Notes: generated by a model not told the origin, from the sequence alone. A stretch of 64,000 nt of DNA from Actinoplanes sp. M2I2 (GCF_023544445.1 NZ_JALPVJ010000001.1:1-64000), one strand, 5' to 3'. Shown: positions 1 through 7,992, counted from the first letter of the stretch. A program made the numbers and translations.

Positions 1-1
1 T

Positions 2-127
2 GACCGGATCAAGAAGATCCAACTGCTGCGACGCTTTACCCAACGTCATCCCAGCAAACTACTAGATATCGGGGTTAACGATGCCTGCCACACCGGCAGC
101 AGTCATCGTTTAACACCAGTCACCTAG
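2..127 (+). other. possible 3' end of an unidentified ORF entering from the left
   Basis: One frame is open from the window edge to a TAG at 125-127, giving about 41 residues rich in Arg, Lys and Leu at first and His/Ser/Thr-rich at the end. The stop codon lies inside the CTAG that borders the palindromic element beginning at 123. I do not recognise the family, and codon use is less GC3-biased than in the neighbours. It may be the tail of a truncated gene or not coding at all. Confidence 0.2.
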
Positions 128-293
128 GGCGTATCTGATGGATCACGCGGGGCTGCGGCGTGGCCCAGCCCGCGCCTGACGGCGTCCGCAGAACGGCCCA
201 ATACAACACCGGTATTGGACCGCCCTGCGGCCGACGCCAGCCACGACCTGGACCGCGCCTCACTCCCACGTGATCCATCAGATACGCCCTAGG
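123..293. mobile_element. 171-bp palindromic MITE-like element with 25-bp perfect inverted ends
   Basis: Perfect 25-bp inverted arms lie at 123-147 and 269-293. They can be read as 20-bp terminal repeats GGCGTATCTGATGGATCACG (128-147 and complement 269-288) flanked by CTAG on both sides (124-127, 289-292), as expected for a 4-bp target duplication. The interior is also self-complementary: ggcgtc/gacgcc (181-186/233-238), cgcag/ctgcg (187-191/225-229) and ccaatac/gtattgg (198-204/212-218), so the whole element folds into one long hairpin. It has no coding capacity. CTAG targets are known for IS5-type DDE transposons (YTAR preference), so a non-autonomous IS5-like MITE is the likeliest identity; that assignment is inference. 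Confidence 0.7.
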
Positions 294-303
294 GCCACGG
301 CGC

Positions 304-756
304 TCAGGACGCGGCGGCGGCGGCTTCGGCGTCCCACTTGCTGATGACTACGCCCAGGACGAAGAGCTGCAGGGCCGGGGTCAGGGTGGGCAGCTCGACC
401 TCGATGGTGCCGCCCCAGAAGCTCGCCTTGCGGACCGAACCGACCCGGGTGTCGCCCAGGACCAGTTCCTCCTCGGAGCGCCAGAAGGACGCGCGGCGGA
501 ACTCGTAGGTCTGGCCGTCGGCCTCCACGGTCCAGCGTTTGCGGCCCACGCGACCGGCCGAGGCGATGACGGCGCCGGTCTCGTCGGTCATCGTGTACTT
601 GTTGCCCCAGCCGTTGGCCCGGACCTGGAACCGGCGGCCGTCCAGCGTGAGCTCGCCGCCGCTCCTCCAGACCGAGCTGTCCCACGTGGCGACCTCGCGG
701 CCACGGTCGGTGATCAGATACTTGCTCTTCCACGCGCTCTGCTTCCGGGCCTCCAT
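304..756 (-). CDS. small beta-rich protein, LURP-one/tubby-C-like
   Basis: 150 residues from an ATG at 756. The protein is a series of short amphipathic strands with Trp-containing turns (KSKYLITDRGREVATWDSS, then similar SFW/RSEEELVLGD segments) and ends in a hydrophobic stretch (LQLFVLGVVISKWD). This pattern resembles the LURP-one-related/tubby C-terminal fold found in many actinobacterial proteins of unknown function. There are no catalytic motifs and no signal peptide. It diverges from dusB with only 39 bp between starts. A longer frame runs upstream to 2178 but is antisense to dusB, so the short start is preferred. Function unknown. Confidence 0.6.
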   Translation of the reverse strand: MEARKQSAWKSKYLITDRGREVATWDSSVWRSGGELTLDGRRFQVRANGWGNKYTMTDETGAVIASAGRVGRKRWTVEADGQTYEFRRASFWRSEEELVLGDTRVGSVRKASFWGGTIEVELPTLTPALQLFVLGVVISKWDAEAAAAAS

Positions 757-783
757 CCGATGAGCGTACGGAAAAGGGGCAAC

Positions 784-789
784 TATCCT
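784..789 (+). promoter_or_regulatory. -10 box of a leaderless dusB promoter
   Basis: TATCCT lies 7 nt before the GTG at 796, which places the transcription start on the G of the start codon. A poor -35 (tgagcg, 761-766) sits 17 bp upstream. There is no usable ribosome binding site: the GAGG at 791-794 is too close. Confidence 0.5.
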
Positions 790-795
790 CGAGGG

Positions 796-1929
796 GTGAC
801 TGCACCGCTCCTGCTCGGCGATCACGCCGTGAAACCGCCCGTTGTGCTCGCTCCGATGGCCGGGATCACCAATGTGGCCTTCCGGCGGCTCTGCCGTGAG
901 CAGGGCGGCGGCGTCTACGTGTGCGAGATGATCACCACGCGGGCGCTGGTCGAGCGGATCCCCAAGACGCTCAAGATGATCGCCTTCGCCGAGGACGAGG
1001 ACTTCCGCAGCCTGCAGCTCTACGGCGTCGACCCGGACGTGACCGCCGCCGCCGTGCGGATGGTGGGGGAGGACGGGCTGGCCGATCACATCGACCTGAA
1101 CTTCGGCTGCCCGGTGCCCAAGGTGACCCGGCGCGGCGGCGGGTCGGCCCTGCCGTGGCGGCGCAAGCTCTTCGGGCGGCTCGTGCGGCAGGCGGTCGAG
1201 GCGGCGCGGCCCTACGGCATCCCGCTCACGATCAAGATGCGCAAGGGCATCGACGACGACCACCTGACGTACGTCGAAGCGGGCCTGGCCGCGCAGGAGG
1301 CCGGCGTGGCTGCCGTGGCGCTGCACGCGCGCACGGCCGAGCAGCGCTACTCGGGCAACGCCGACTGGGACGCGATCGCCACCCTCAAGCAGGCGCTCGA
1401 CGTGCCCGTGCTGGGCAACGGCGACATCTGGGAGGGCTCCGACGCGCTGCGGATGGTCGAGCACACCGGCGTCGACGGCGTGGTCGTCGGGCGCGGCTGC
1501 CTGGGCCGGCCGTGGCTGTTCGCCGACCTCGAGGCCGCGTTCACCGAGGGCGCCGACTACAAGCCGGTGCTGCCGGCGCTGGGTGAGGTCGCCAAGATCA
1601 TGTCGCGGCACGCGGAGCTGCTGGTCGACGCGCTCGGCGACGAGAAGCACGGCTGCGCCGACTTCCGCAAGCACGTCGCCTGGTATCTGAAGGGCTTCCC
1701 GATCGGCGGGGAGCTGCGGCGCCGGCTCGCGATGATCTCGTCGCTGGCCGAGCTGGACGACCTGCTGGAGAAGCTCGACCCGGGCGAGCCCTTCCCGGTC
1801 GCCGAGCTGGGCAAGCCGCGCGGGCGGGTGAACGCGCCGGGCAAGGTGTCGCTGCCCTACGGCTGGCTCGACAGCCGCGACGACGACACCGTTCCCGAGG
1901 ACGCCGAGATGGAGAACAGCGGCGGCTGA
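796..1929 (+). CDS. dusB: tRNA-dihydrouridine synthase
   Basis: FMN-dependent enzyme that reduces uridines in tRNA D-loops to dihydrouridine, cytosolic. 377 residues from GTG 796. The TIM-barrel FMN region starts with PPVVLAPMAGITN, followed by the active-site block DLNFGCPVPKV with catalytic Cys (about residue 110), the KMRKG and LHARTAEQRYSG substrate/phosphate loops, and GNGDIW and VVVGRGCLGRPW near the FMN phosphate site. A C-terminal helical domain recognises tRNA. Length fits the DusB (nifR3) family. An upstream ATG at 760 is in frame, but conservation starts only after the GTG and the -10 spacing suits a leaderless GTG start. It is convergent with the DUF2786 gene. Confidence 0.93.
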   Translation: MTAPLLLGDHAVKPPVVLAPMAGITNVAFRRLCREQGGGVYVCEMITTRALVERIPKTLKMIAFAEDEDFRSLQLYGVDPDVTAAAVRMVGEDGLADHIDLNFGCPVPKVTRRGGGSALPWRRKLFGRLVRQAVEAARPYGIPLTIKMRKGIDDDHLTYVEAGLAAQEAGVAAVALHARTAEQRYSGNADWDAIATLKQALDVPVLGNGDIWEGSDALRMVEHTGVDGVVVGRGCLGRPWLFADLEAAFTEGADYKPVLPALGEVAKIMSRHAELLVDALGDEKHGCADFRKHVAWYLKGFPIGGELRRRLAMISSLAELDDLLEKLDPGEPFPVAELGKPRGRVNAPGKVSLPYGWLDSRDDDTVPEDAEMENSGG

Positions 1930-1957
1930 CCCGTGCGGCGCGAGCCGGGCGCACCTG

Positions 1958-3043
1958 TCAGCGCAGTTCCGCCTCGTCGGCGGCGGCCCGGCCCGACTCC
2001 CAGCCTTCGAGGCTGTCGATGCGGCTGCCGCGCGTGCGTACCGTACGCGGGAAGGACTTCCGCATCGCCTCGCGCACCTGGAGGTCGCGGTCGCGCAGCA
2101 CCGGGAGCAGATCGGCGGTCTGCTGCGCGATCTCGTGCCGCGTCGCCGAGGAGAGGCGCTGCCCGATGCGTACGGCATAGGCCACCAGGAAGCTGCGCCG
2201 GAACGCCTTGATCCGGGCCTTGCCCTTGACCGGCTCGTCGCGCGCCATCGCCCGGTTGGCCTGCACCAGCAGCGAGGTGTAGAGCAGCTCGACCCCGTCG
2301 ATGTCGGCGTCGAAGCCGAAGACCGTCGAGAAGCCCAGCTCGGGTGACCACACCGTGTGGCAGTGGTTGGCCCGGGCCACCGCGTCGAGCAGGCTGGCCT
2401 TCTCGCTCTCGTAGGGGTGATCGACGCCGATCCGTCGCGCGAACGGCACCACCTCGGTGCGGTTCGCGCTGGTCAGCGCCTCGGAGATGCTGTGCCGGGC
2501 GATCAGTTCCTGCGCCTTGGCCGAGTACGCCTCCGCCTCGGCCGGGAAGTCGGTCGCCTCGGCCTTGGCCAGCAGGGCGCGGACCCGCTCGAGCATCCGG
2601 TCGTCCGTCCGGTCGGTCCGGGTCCAGGCGGGGGTGCCCGGCGGCGGGATCAGCACCTCGACCGCCGGCAGCTGCCGCAACTCCCGGAGCAGCCCGAGCG
2701 AGGAGTCCAGCAGGGTGATCCGGTCGGGCCGGCGGGACGGCCCGGGCGGGAGCGACGCGACCTGGTGCTGCCAGCGCGCATCCACGTCGGCGAACGTCGA
2801 CGCGTACGCCGCCGCGCCGGAGGCGACCAGCCCGGCCTTCACCGGATCGCCGAGCCGGGCCACGACGCGATGCAGCTCGGCCGGCTGCCACCCGCCCCGG
2901 AAGAGCCGGTCGAAAGCCTCCCGCAGCGCGGCGCCGAGCGCCGCGTCGACTTCCGCGGCGGGCGCGACGGTCAGGGCGTCCAGCCCGGCCTCGTACCCGA
3001 TCGCGCCGCTGACGACGTCGCGCACGACTCCAGGCACAGACAC
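1958..3043 (-). CDS. DUF2786 domain protein
   Basis: 361 residues. The middle (about 150-190) carries the DUF2786 signature, a short helical motif RVRALLAKAEATDFPAEAEA followed by AQELIARHSI. The C-terminal part (KGKARIKAFRRSFLVAYAVRIG) belongs to the same actinobacterial family. The biochemical role is unknown; there is no signal peptide or membrane segment. The start is GTG 3043, with a -10-like TAGTGT (3057-3052) 8 nt upstream and no clear Shine-Dalgarno sequence, so it may be leaderless. It is transcribed separately from the roadblock operon, whose last stop is at 3114. Confidence 0.8.
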   Translation of the reverse strand: MSVPGVVRDVVSGAIGYEAGLDALTVAPAAEVDAALGAALREAFDRLFRGGWQPAELHRVVARLGDPVKAGLVASGAAAYASTFADVDARWQHQVASLPPGPSRRPDRITLLDSSLGLLRELRQLPAVEVLIPPPGTPAWTRTDRTDDRMLERVRALLAKAEATDFPAEAEAYSAKAQELIARHSISEALTSANRTEVVPFARRIGVDHPYESEKASLLDAVARANHCHTVWSPELGFSTVFGFDADIDGVELLYTSLLVQANRAMARDEPVKGKARIKAFRRSFLVAYAVRIGQRLSSATRHEIAQQTADLLPVLRDRDLQVREAMRKSFPRTVRTRGSRIDSLEGWESGRAAADEAELR

Positions 3044-3113
3044 ATCTCAAGACACTAGATAACGCGGTGGGGAGGGCCGACGTGGCCCTCCCCACCAAGC
3101 GACGCGTCGAAGG

Positions 3114-3485
3114 TCAGACGTCCATGTCGTTCTCGATGCGCTTGAGCTGGTGCCGGGCCATGGCCAGGTTCGACCGGTCGCGGCGCAGCGCCACGTAGAG
3201 GAACAGGCCCTTGCCGGCCCGGCTGGTCAGCGGCCGGATCAGGTGATACTGGGTGTCCAGGGTGATGAGGATGTCCTCGATCTTCTCCGTGATGTTGAGC
3301 ATCTCCATCGCCCGCAGCTTGGCCCGCACCACGTCGGTGTTGCCGGCGGCGGCGACCGTCAGGTCGAGATCCTTGCCGCCGCCGACCGTGCCGAGGGCCA
3401 TGCCGCTCGTGTGGTCGACCAGCGCGACGCCAACGGCGCCGTCGATCTCCATGATCTCTTTGAGTGCGGTGTCCATGTCGGCCAT
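3114..3485 (-). CDS. roadblock/LC7 domain protein (third copy in the operon)
   Basis: 123 residues forming a single roadblock/LC7 alpha-beta fold. It opens with MADMDTALKEIMEIDGAVGV, has the central dimer strand/helix (DVVRAKLRAMEMLN) and ends with strand ILITLDTQYHLIRPL and FLYVALRRDRSNLAMARHQL. In this superfamily such proteins dimerise and regulate small Ras-like GTPases (MglB, CvnB). The sequence aligns end to end with the copy at 5198-5701. It is last gene of a five-gene minus-strand operon and has a good RBS (ggaggacaa before ATG 3485). No GTPase lies in the operon. Confidence 0.8.
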   Translation of the reverse strand: MADMDTALKEIMEIDGAVGVALVDHTSGMALGTVGGGKDLDLTVAAAGNTDVVRAKLRAMEMLNITEKIEDILITLDTQYHLIRPLTSRAGKGLFLYVALRRDRSNLAMARHQLKRIENDMDV

Positions 3486-3575
3486 GGAATTGTCCTCCGT
3501 TGCGGTGGGATGGCGGTCCGCCGTCCTCCGGCGGATCCGTTCGAACGCGGCGGGTGCCGCATGGGGGGCGGGCTC

Positions 3576-4061
3576 TCAGCCCGCTGCCTGCCGCCGGCGG
3601 GCGTTGGTCGGCAGGGTGGCCATCGGGGTGCGGCGCGTCAGCGGGGCCGGTCCCGGCTGGTGCGGGATCTCCGGCCGGGCGAGCGGCTTGTTGTCCAATC
3701 TCAGGATCCGCACCAGCCGGCGTACGCATCGGCGCGCCTCGAGATGCACCATGGCGAGGTTCGCGTCGCCGGAGGTGACCAAGGTGAGCAGGGCGTTCGG
3801 GCCGGCCGTGTACGAGGTGATGTAGCCGCGGTCGCACTCCACCACCGATTCGCGCAGCTCGCCGTGGTTCACGGCGTGCGCGAAGCGGCGAGCGAGCGCC
3901 AGGTGCGCGGCGGCCAGCGCGGCGATGCTGTCCGGTTCGATGTCGTGCGCGTCGTGCGCGACCACCAGCCCGTCGGTGGTGGCGAGCACGCTGCCGGCGA
4001 GCTCGTGCAGCCGGCCGCGCAGGCGGTCGAGCTCCTCGAGCACTGCCGGATCCACGGTCAT
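3576..4061 (-). CDS. roadblock/LC7 domain protein, CvnB-like
   Basis: 161 residues from ATG 4061, preceded by a strong RBS (ggagaggaga). Roadblock/LC7 fold over about residues 5-125: helix LEELDRLRGRLHELAGSVLA, strands DGLVVAHDA and GYITSYTAGPNALLTLVTS, then ANLAMVHLEARRCVRRL. A basic, Pro-rich disordered tail follows. It belongs to the predicted regulators of Ras-like GTPase activity and is closer to conservon CvnB than the two shorter copies here. It follows the PATAN gene by 35 bp. The partner GTPase is not in this window. Confidence 0.8.
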   Translation of the reverse strand: MTVDPAVLEELDRLRGRLHELAGSVLATTDGLVVAHDAHDIEPDSIAALAAAHLALARRFAHAVNHGELRESVVECDRGYITSYTAGPNALLTLVTSGDANLAMVHLEARRCVRRLVRILRLDNKPLARPEIPHQPGPAPLTRRTPMATLPTNARRRQAAG

Positions 4062-4096
4062 CCTCGGTCTCTCCTCTCCGTACGGGGGTGCGCGGG

Positions 4097-5167
4097 TCAC
4101 CGCAAGGCCCGCAATGCGGTGCGGATGCGCTTGAGCAGCACTTCGTCGGTGCCCGGATGCTCCGGCGGGGGTTCGCCGGCGACCTCCTTGGGCAGCCTGG
4201 CCCCGGGTTTGCGGCGGGCCAGCCGGCCCGGCCGGTAGACCATCTGGTTGGCGCCGCTCTCCTCGGCGAGCGAGTGCCGGGGCGGGTCCGGCGCCGGGGG
4301 TGCGTCCGAGGCGGGCGGCGGTGGGGCGACGACGGCCGGCGCGGGGACCGAGGCGGCCGCCCGGGCGCCCGCGACCACCGGCACGGTCGGCGCGTCGTCC
4401 GGCCGCACCACGGGGCGCCGGACGTCGACCGCCGGGCCCCGCTCCCGGGGCAACCGCACGAACTCGGGGCCCTCGGTCCGTACCTCGGGCAGCTCGAGCA
4501 GGCCCATCGCCGCCATCCGGCGCAGCTCCTGGACCGTGGCGTAGCCGGCCCGGCCCAGCAACAGGGCCAGGTCGGCCGGGGTGCGCTGGCCGTCCGCGTT
4601 CACCAGCAGCTCCCACTGCGGCGACGTGAGCGTCACCCGTTCGCGCGGCGGGCGCGGCACGGGGGCCACCGCGGCCGTGTCCACCCGGCCGTCCGGGAAG
4701 ATCTCGTCGAGCAGGCGCACCCGGCGGCTCACCTCCCGGTCGACCGCGGCCGGATCGACGTGCACGACCGGGCCGAGCCAGTGCGTGGCCCCGGCCAGGA
4801 ACTCGACCGGCGCGGAGCCGGGGGAGAGCGCGAAGTAGGCCGCGTCGTAGATCGCGCCCAGCACGCACAGTTCCAGCTCGCCCTGGGTGAGATGGCCCTG
4901 CTCGACCAGCAGCCGTCCCACCCGGGCGGTCGAGGTGCCCAGGTCGAGCGCGTTCTGCCAGGTCCGCGCGGCCAGCCGGCCCGACGTGGTGAGCAACTCG
5001 CCGACGCCGGGCGCGGCCGGCGACTCGGCGTAGATGACCCGCCCCTCGAGGACGTAGACGGCGCCGCCCGGGTTGCCGCCGACCACCAGCACGCCGGTCT
5101 GCCGCTCGCCGGCCACCTGCTTGAGCAGGCGCCCCGGCGCGGCGGTCTTCGCGGCTGTCACGGTCAA
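4097..5167 (-). CDS. PATAN/DUF4388 domain regulator with C-terminal extension
   Basis: 356 residues. The N-terminal PATAN (DUF4388) domain covers about 10-130: LLKQVAGERQTGVLVVGGNPGG, GRVIYAESPAAPGVGELL, VGRLLVEQGHLTQGELELC and a FALSPGSAPVEF strand. A second part (about 195-245, SPQWELLVNADGQRTPADLA) looks like a winged-helix unit. A Pro/Ala-rich linker and a basic tail end the protein. PATAN domains occur in PatA-type signalling proteins and are thought to mediate protein interaction. It is paralogous to the shorter gene at 5723-6283; both are followed by a roadblock gene, so the operon carries a duplicated PATAN-roadblock module. Confidence 0.75.
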   Translation of the reverse strand: MTVTAAKTAAPGRLLKQVAGERQTGVLVVGGNPGGAVYVLEGRVIYAESPAAPGVGELLTTSGRLAARTWQNALDLGTSTARVGRLLVEQGHLTQGELELCVLGAIYDAAYFALSPGSAPVEFLAGATHWLGPVVHVDPAAVDREVSRRVRLLDEIFPDGRVDTAAVAPVPRPPRERVTLTSPQWELLVNADGQRTPADLALLLGRAGYATVQELRRMAAMGLLELPEVRTEGPEFVRLPRERGPAVDVRRPVVRPDDAPTVPVVAGARAAASVPAPAVVAPPPPASDAPPAPDPPRHSLAEESGANQMVYRPGRLARRKPGARLPKEVAGEPPPEHPGTDEVLLKRIRTALRALR

Positions 5168-5197
5168 GCTCCCATCCCCGGCTTTCAGCGAACGTTG

Positions 5198-5701
5198 TTA
5201 CGAAGCGACGAGTTCGTCGGCGAGCTTCTGCATGCGGCGGCGGGCCACCGCGAGGTTCCCCAGCCCCCGGTCCAGCCAGACGTAGAGCACCAGCCGGCTG
5301 TCGAAGTCGGTTCGCACCATCCGCAGCAGGTGGTAGCCGCCGGAGGTGGTGATGATCAGGTCTTCGAGCAGGTCGTGCGGAACGGCCGAGACGAACAGCG
5401 CGCGGCTGTTCGCGGCCTGCACCACGTCGGCCGTGCCGGCCGCCGCGGCCTCGTGGTCGGAATTGGGTGCGGCTCCCGTCGTGGCGACCGGGAAGCCGGT
5501 GGTGTAGTCGACGATGCTGGCGCCGACAGCGCCAGGGATCGCCATGGCCTCCTGTAGACAGTGGTCGACGCCGGGCACATCTCTCCTCAGCGCTGCGCTG
5601 CTTCCGCCCGGGCCGTGCGTCGTTGCCGCGGCCACCGGCGTGCCTCCGGTCGGTTCGGGCGACGCGACGCTCACCGTCGTACCGCCGTCACCGTGGGCCA
5701 T
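5198..5701 (-). CDS. roadblock/LC7 domain protein (first copy in the operon)
   Basis: 167 residues from ATG 5701. The fold begins at about residue 45 (VDHCLQEAMAIPGAVGASIV) and ends with LITTSGGYHLLRMV and LGNLAVARRRMQKL, matching the 3114-3485 protein along its length. The first 45 residues are low-complexity. A GTG at 5578 with the well-placed SD tgaggaga would give 126 residues, almost the size of the paralogue, while the ggagg before ATG 5701 is too close; 5578 may be the true start. Predicted dimeric regulator of a small GTPase encoded elsewhere. Confidence 0.75.
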   Translation of the reverse strand: MAHGDGGTTVSVASPEPTGGTPVAAATTHGPGGSSAALRRDVPGVDHCLQEAMAIPGAVGASIVDYTTGFPVATTGAAPNSDHEAAAAGTADVVQAANSRALFVSAVPHDLLEDLIITTSGGYHLLRMVRTDFDSRLVLYVWLDRGLGNLAVARRRMQKLADELVAS

Positions 5702-5722
5702 CCTCCGTCCGGGGGAAGTCGG

Positions 5723-6283
5723 TCAGTCGCACCCGCTGTGCGTCATGGTCGGCGGCCGGGGAGCGTGGCCGGGCCGGAAGGGCCCGCCGCCGCGGCCGAT
5801 CCGCAGGCGGCGGGCGGTGACGTGCCCGAGCGAACCGAGATCGACGCCCCGCACCGGGCCCAGCCAATGCCGTTCGCCGGGCACGAACCGGACCGGCGCC
5901 TCGATCGACTGGAGCAGTTCGTGGGTCGCGTCGGCGATGGTCGCCACCACCCGCGAGGCCAGCTCGTTCTGCCCGATCAGGCCGTCGCGCATCAGCAGGC
6001 GGCCGACCCGGTGGGCTCCGCGGCCCTCGGCCAGCACCGTGCGCCAGGCCGCGGCGGCGACCCGGCCCGACGCGACCAGGCGTTCGCCCAGGCCGGGGCA
6101 GGCGGGCGTCTCGGCGTACGCGATGCGGCCGGCCACCAGATAGAGGACGCCGCCCGGACGTCCGCCGACGTGCAGCGCGCCGGTACGGGCCGACTCGCCC
6201 AGTTCGGTCAGCTGGCGCCGCAGGCTCGCGGTGGCCTTGGAACCTGGAATCACGATGACATCCTCGGCGGCATCGAGGAGCAT
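5723..6283 (-). CDS. PATAN/DUF4388 domain protein, short form
   Basis: 186 residues from ATG 6283. PATAN/DUF4388 domain: SLRRQLTELGESARTGALHV, GGVLYLVAGRIAYAETPACP, GLGERLVASGRVA, RVGRLLMRDGLIGQNELASR, APVRFVPGERHWLGP. The last phrase is nearly identical to EFLAGATHWLGP in the paralogue at 4097-5167. It lacks the winged-helix-like part and ends in a basic tail. It is first gene of the operon PATAN-RB-PATAN-RB-RB and diverges from the VOC gene by 90 bp. Likely a non-enzymatic signalling adaptor; no partner is known from sequence alone. Confidence 0.7.
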   Translation of the reverse strand: MLLDAAEDVIVIPGSKATASLRRQLTELGESARTGALHVGGRPGGVLYLVAGRIAYAETPACPGLGERLVASGRVAAAAWRTVLAEGRGAHRVGRLLMRDGLIGQNELASRVVATIADATHELLQSIEAPVRFVPGERHWLGPVRGVDLGSLGHVTARRLRIGRGGGPFRPGHAPRPPTMTHSGCD

Positions 6284-6373
6284 CGCGGCGGACCGTCAGT
6301 GCGCCGTTTCGGGCAAGGCACAATCGGCATGGCGGCGTAACATGATCGCCACTTCTCGATGAAGGGACCGTGT

Positions 6374-6727
6374 ATGCCGAGCCAATGGGAGCAGATCGTC
6401 GTCGACGCGGAGGACCCCGCGCGGCTGGCCCGCTGGTGGGCCGAGGCGCTCGGCTACGTCATCGTGCACGAGCAGCCCGACGAGGTGGAGATCCGCCGCA
6501 GCCGCGACGAGCTGCCCGGCCTGCTCTTCGGTGTGTGCCCGGACACCAAGACGGTGAAGAACCGGCTGCACATCGACCTGCGCCCGGACGACCAGGAGGC
6601 CGAGGTCGAGCGGCTGGTCGACATGGGCGCCCGGCACGTCGACGTCGGTCAGGGCGACGTGAGCTGGGTGGTGCTGGCCGACCCCGAGGGCAACGAGTTC
6701 TGCGTGCTGTCCTCGAAGCGCGGATAG
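6374..6727 (+). CDS. glyoxalase-like (VOC superfamily) protein
   Basis: 117 residues from ATG 6374; RBS gaaggga at 6361-6367. One VOC domain of the Glyoxalase_6 type: QIVVDAEDPARLARWWAEAL, GYVIVHEQPDEVEI, NRLHIDLRPDDQEAEVERLV and VLADPEGNEFCVLSS. The His of HIDL and the Glu of GNEFC are usual metal-ligand positions. Substrate unknown; family members range from dioxygenases to resistance proteins. An in-frame ATG at 6359 is possible but would overlap the RBS. Confidence 0.82.
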   Translation: MPSQWEQIVVDAEDPARLARWWAEALGYVIVHEQPDEVEIRRSRDELPGLLFGVCPDTKTVKNRLHIDLRPDDQEAEVERLVDMGARHVDVGQGDVSWVVLADPEGNEFCVLSSKRG

Positions 6728-6753
6728 CCGGTCCGCCCGTCACCGCGCCCGCA

Positions 6754-6759
6754 TAGGGT
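6754..6759 (+). promoter_or_regulatory. -10 box of a leaderless dgt promoter
   Basis: TAGGGT ends 7 nt before ATG 6767, so transcription should begin at the start codon. No Shine-Dalgarno sequence precedes the ATG. Confidence 0.5.
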
Positions 6760-6766
6760 TGATCCC

Positions 6767-7981
6767 ATGACGGCGTTCGAGGCCCAGCGGTGGATCCCCG
6801 AGCCGGCCAAGGACAGCGGCTACGGACGGACGCCCTATCAGCGCGACCGGGCCCGGGTGCTGCACTCCGCCGGGTTCCGCCGGCTCGCCGCCAAGACCCA
6901 GGTGCACACCGCGGGCTCGGACGACTTCCTGCGCACCCGCCTGACCCACTCGCTCGAGGTGGCGCAGATCGCCCGCGAGATGGGCGAGCGCCTCGGCTGC
7001 GACCCCGACGTGGTCGACGTCGCCGGTCTCGCCCACGACCTGGGTCACCCGCCGTTCGGCCACAACGGCGAGCACGCGCTGCACCAGGTCGCCGAGTCGT
7101 GCGGCGGGTTCGAGGGCAACGCCCAGACCCTGCGCGTACTCACCCGGCTCGAGGCCAAGGTGCCCGGGGCCGGGCTCAACCTGACCCGGGCGTCGCTCGA
7201 CGCGACCTGCAAGTACCCGTGGCCGCTCGAGCCCGGACGGCGCAAGTTCGGGGTGTACGCCGACGACCACCCGGTCTTCGACTGGGTGAGGCCGCCCGGG
7301 CTGGGCGAGCGGCGCTGCCTCGAGGCGCAGGTCATGGACTGGGCCGACGACGTGGCCTACTCCGTGCACGACGTCGAGGACGGGGTGCACGGCGGATACC
7401 TCAGGCTGCGACCGCTGCTCGACGACCAGGCCGAGCGGGACGCCCTCTGTGCCGACGTCGCCGCCACCTACTCCGACGAGCCGGCCGGCGAGCTGGCCGC
7501 CGCCCTCGATCACCTGCTGGCCGACCCGGTGGTGAGCGAGGTCGCCCGATACGACGGCAGCTACCGCACCCAGGTCGCGCTCAAACGGATGACCAGCGTG
7601 CTGACCGGCCGTTTCGTCGCCTCGGCGGTGGGCGCGACGCAGAGCCGGTACGGGACCGAGCCGGTGCGCCGCTACGACGCCGACCTGATCGTGCCGCGCA
7701 CCGTCCGTAATCAATGTGCGCTGCTCAAGGGCATGGCGTTGCGCTACGTGATGCGTACCCGGGCGGCCGAAGGCTGGTACGAACAGCAGCGCGTGATCCT
7801 GATCGAGCTGGTGGAGGCGCTGTTGCGGACGCCCTCGGCCCTGGACCCGGTCTTCGGCCCGCTCTTCGAGGCGGCCGGCAGTGATGCCGAGGCGTTGCGC
7901 GTGGTGATCGACCAGGTGGCTTCGCTCACCGACACGGCCGCGGTGACCTGGCACGGCACCCTGGTGGCAGCCCGGGCCTGA
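6767..7981 (+). CDS. dgt: deoxyguanosinetriphosphate triphosphohydrolase-like protein
   Basis: 404 residues. HD-domain dNTPase that releases triphosphate from dNTPs. Metal ligands His61 (RLTHSLEV), the His90-Asp91 dyad and following histidines in AHDLGHPPFGHNGE are intact, as is the VMDWADDVAYSVHDVEDG segment. The N-terminal RTPYQRDRARVLHSAGFRRL block is typical of the family. Length is normal for the shorter actinobacterial form. It is followed after 11 bp by dnaG, an order common in actinobacteria, which links nucleotide pool control with primase expression. Confidence 0.93.
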   Translation: MTAFEAQRWIPEPAKDSGYGRTPYQRDRARVLHSAGFRRLAAKTQVHTAGSDDFLRTRLTHSLEVAQIAREMGERLGCDPDVVDVAGLAHDLGHPPFGHNGEHALHQVAESCGGFEGNAQTLRVLTRLEAKVPGAGLNLTRASLDATCKYPWPLEPGRRKFGVYADDHPVFDWVRPPGLGERRCLEAQVMDWADDVAYSVHDVEDGVHGGYLRLRPLLDDQAERDALCADVAATYSDEPAGELAAALDHLLADPVVSEVARYDGSYRTQVALKRMTSVLTGRFVASAVGATQSRYGTEPVRRYDADLIVPRTVRNQCALLKGMALRYVMRTRAAEGWYEQQRVILIELVEALLRTPSALDPVFGPLFEAAGSDAEALRVVIDQVASLTDTAAVTWHGTLVAARA

Positions 7982-7992
7982 GGCGAGGCAGG

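Noticed and set aside
304-2178. 624-codon open frame on the minus strand
   Set aside because: Only its last 150 codons look coding. The rest is antisense to dusB with Arg/Pro/Gly-rich low-complexity translation typical of high-GC shadow frames.
3114-6283. Conservon (cvnABCD)
   Set aside because: Roadblock proteins are present, but there is no histidine kinase-like CvnA, DUF742 CvnC or GTPase CvnD in the operon.
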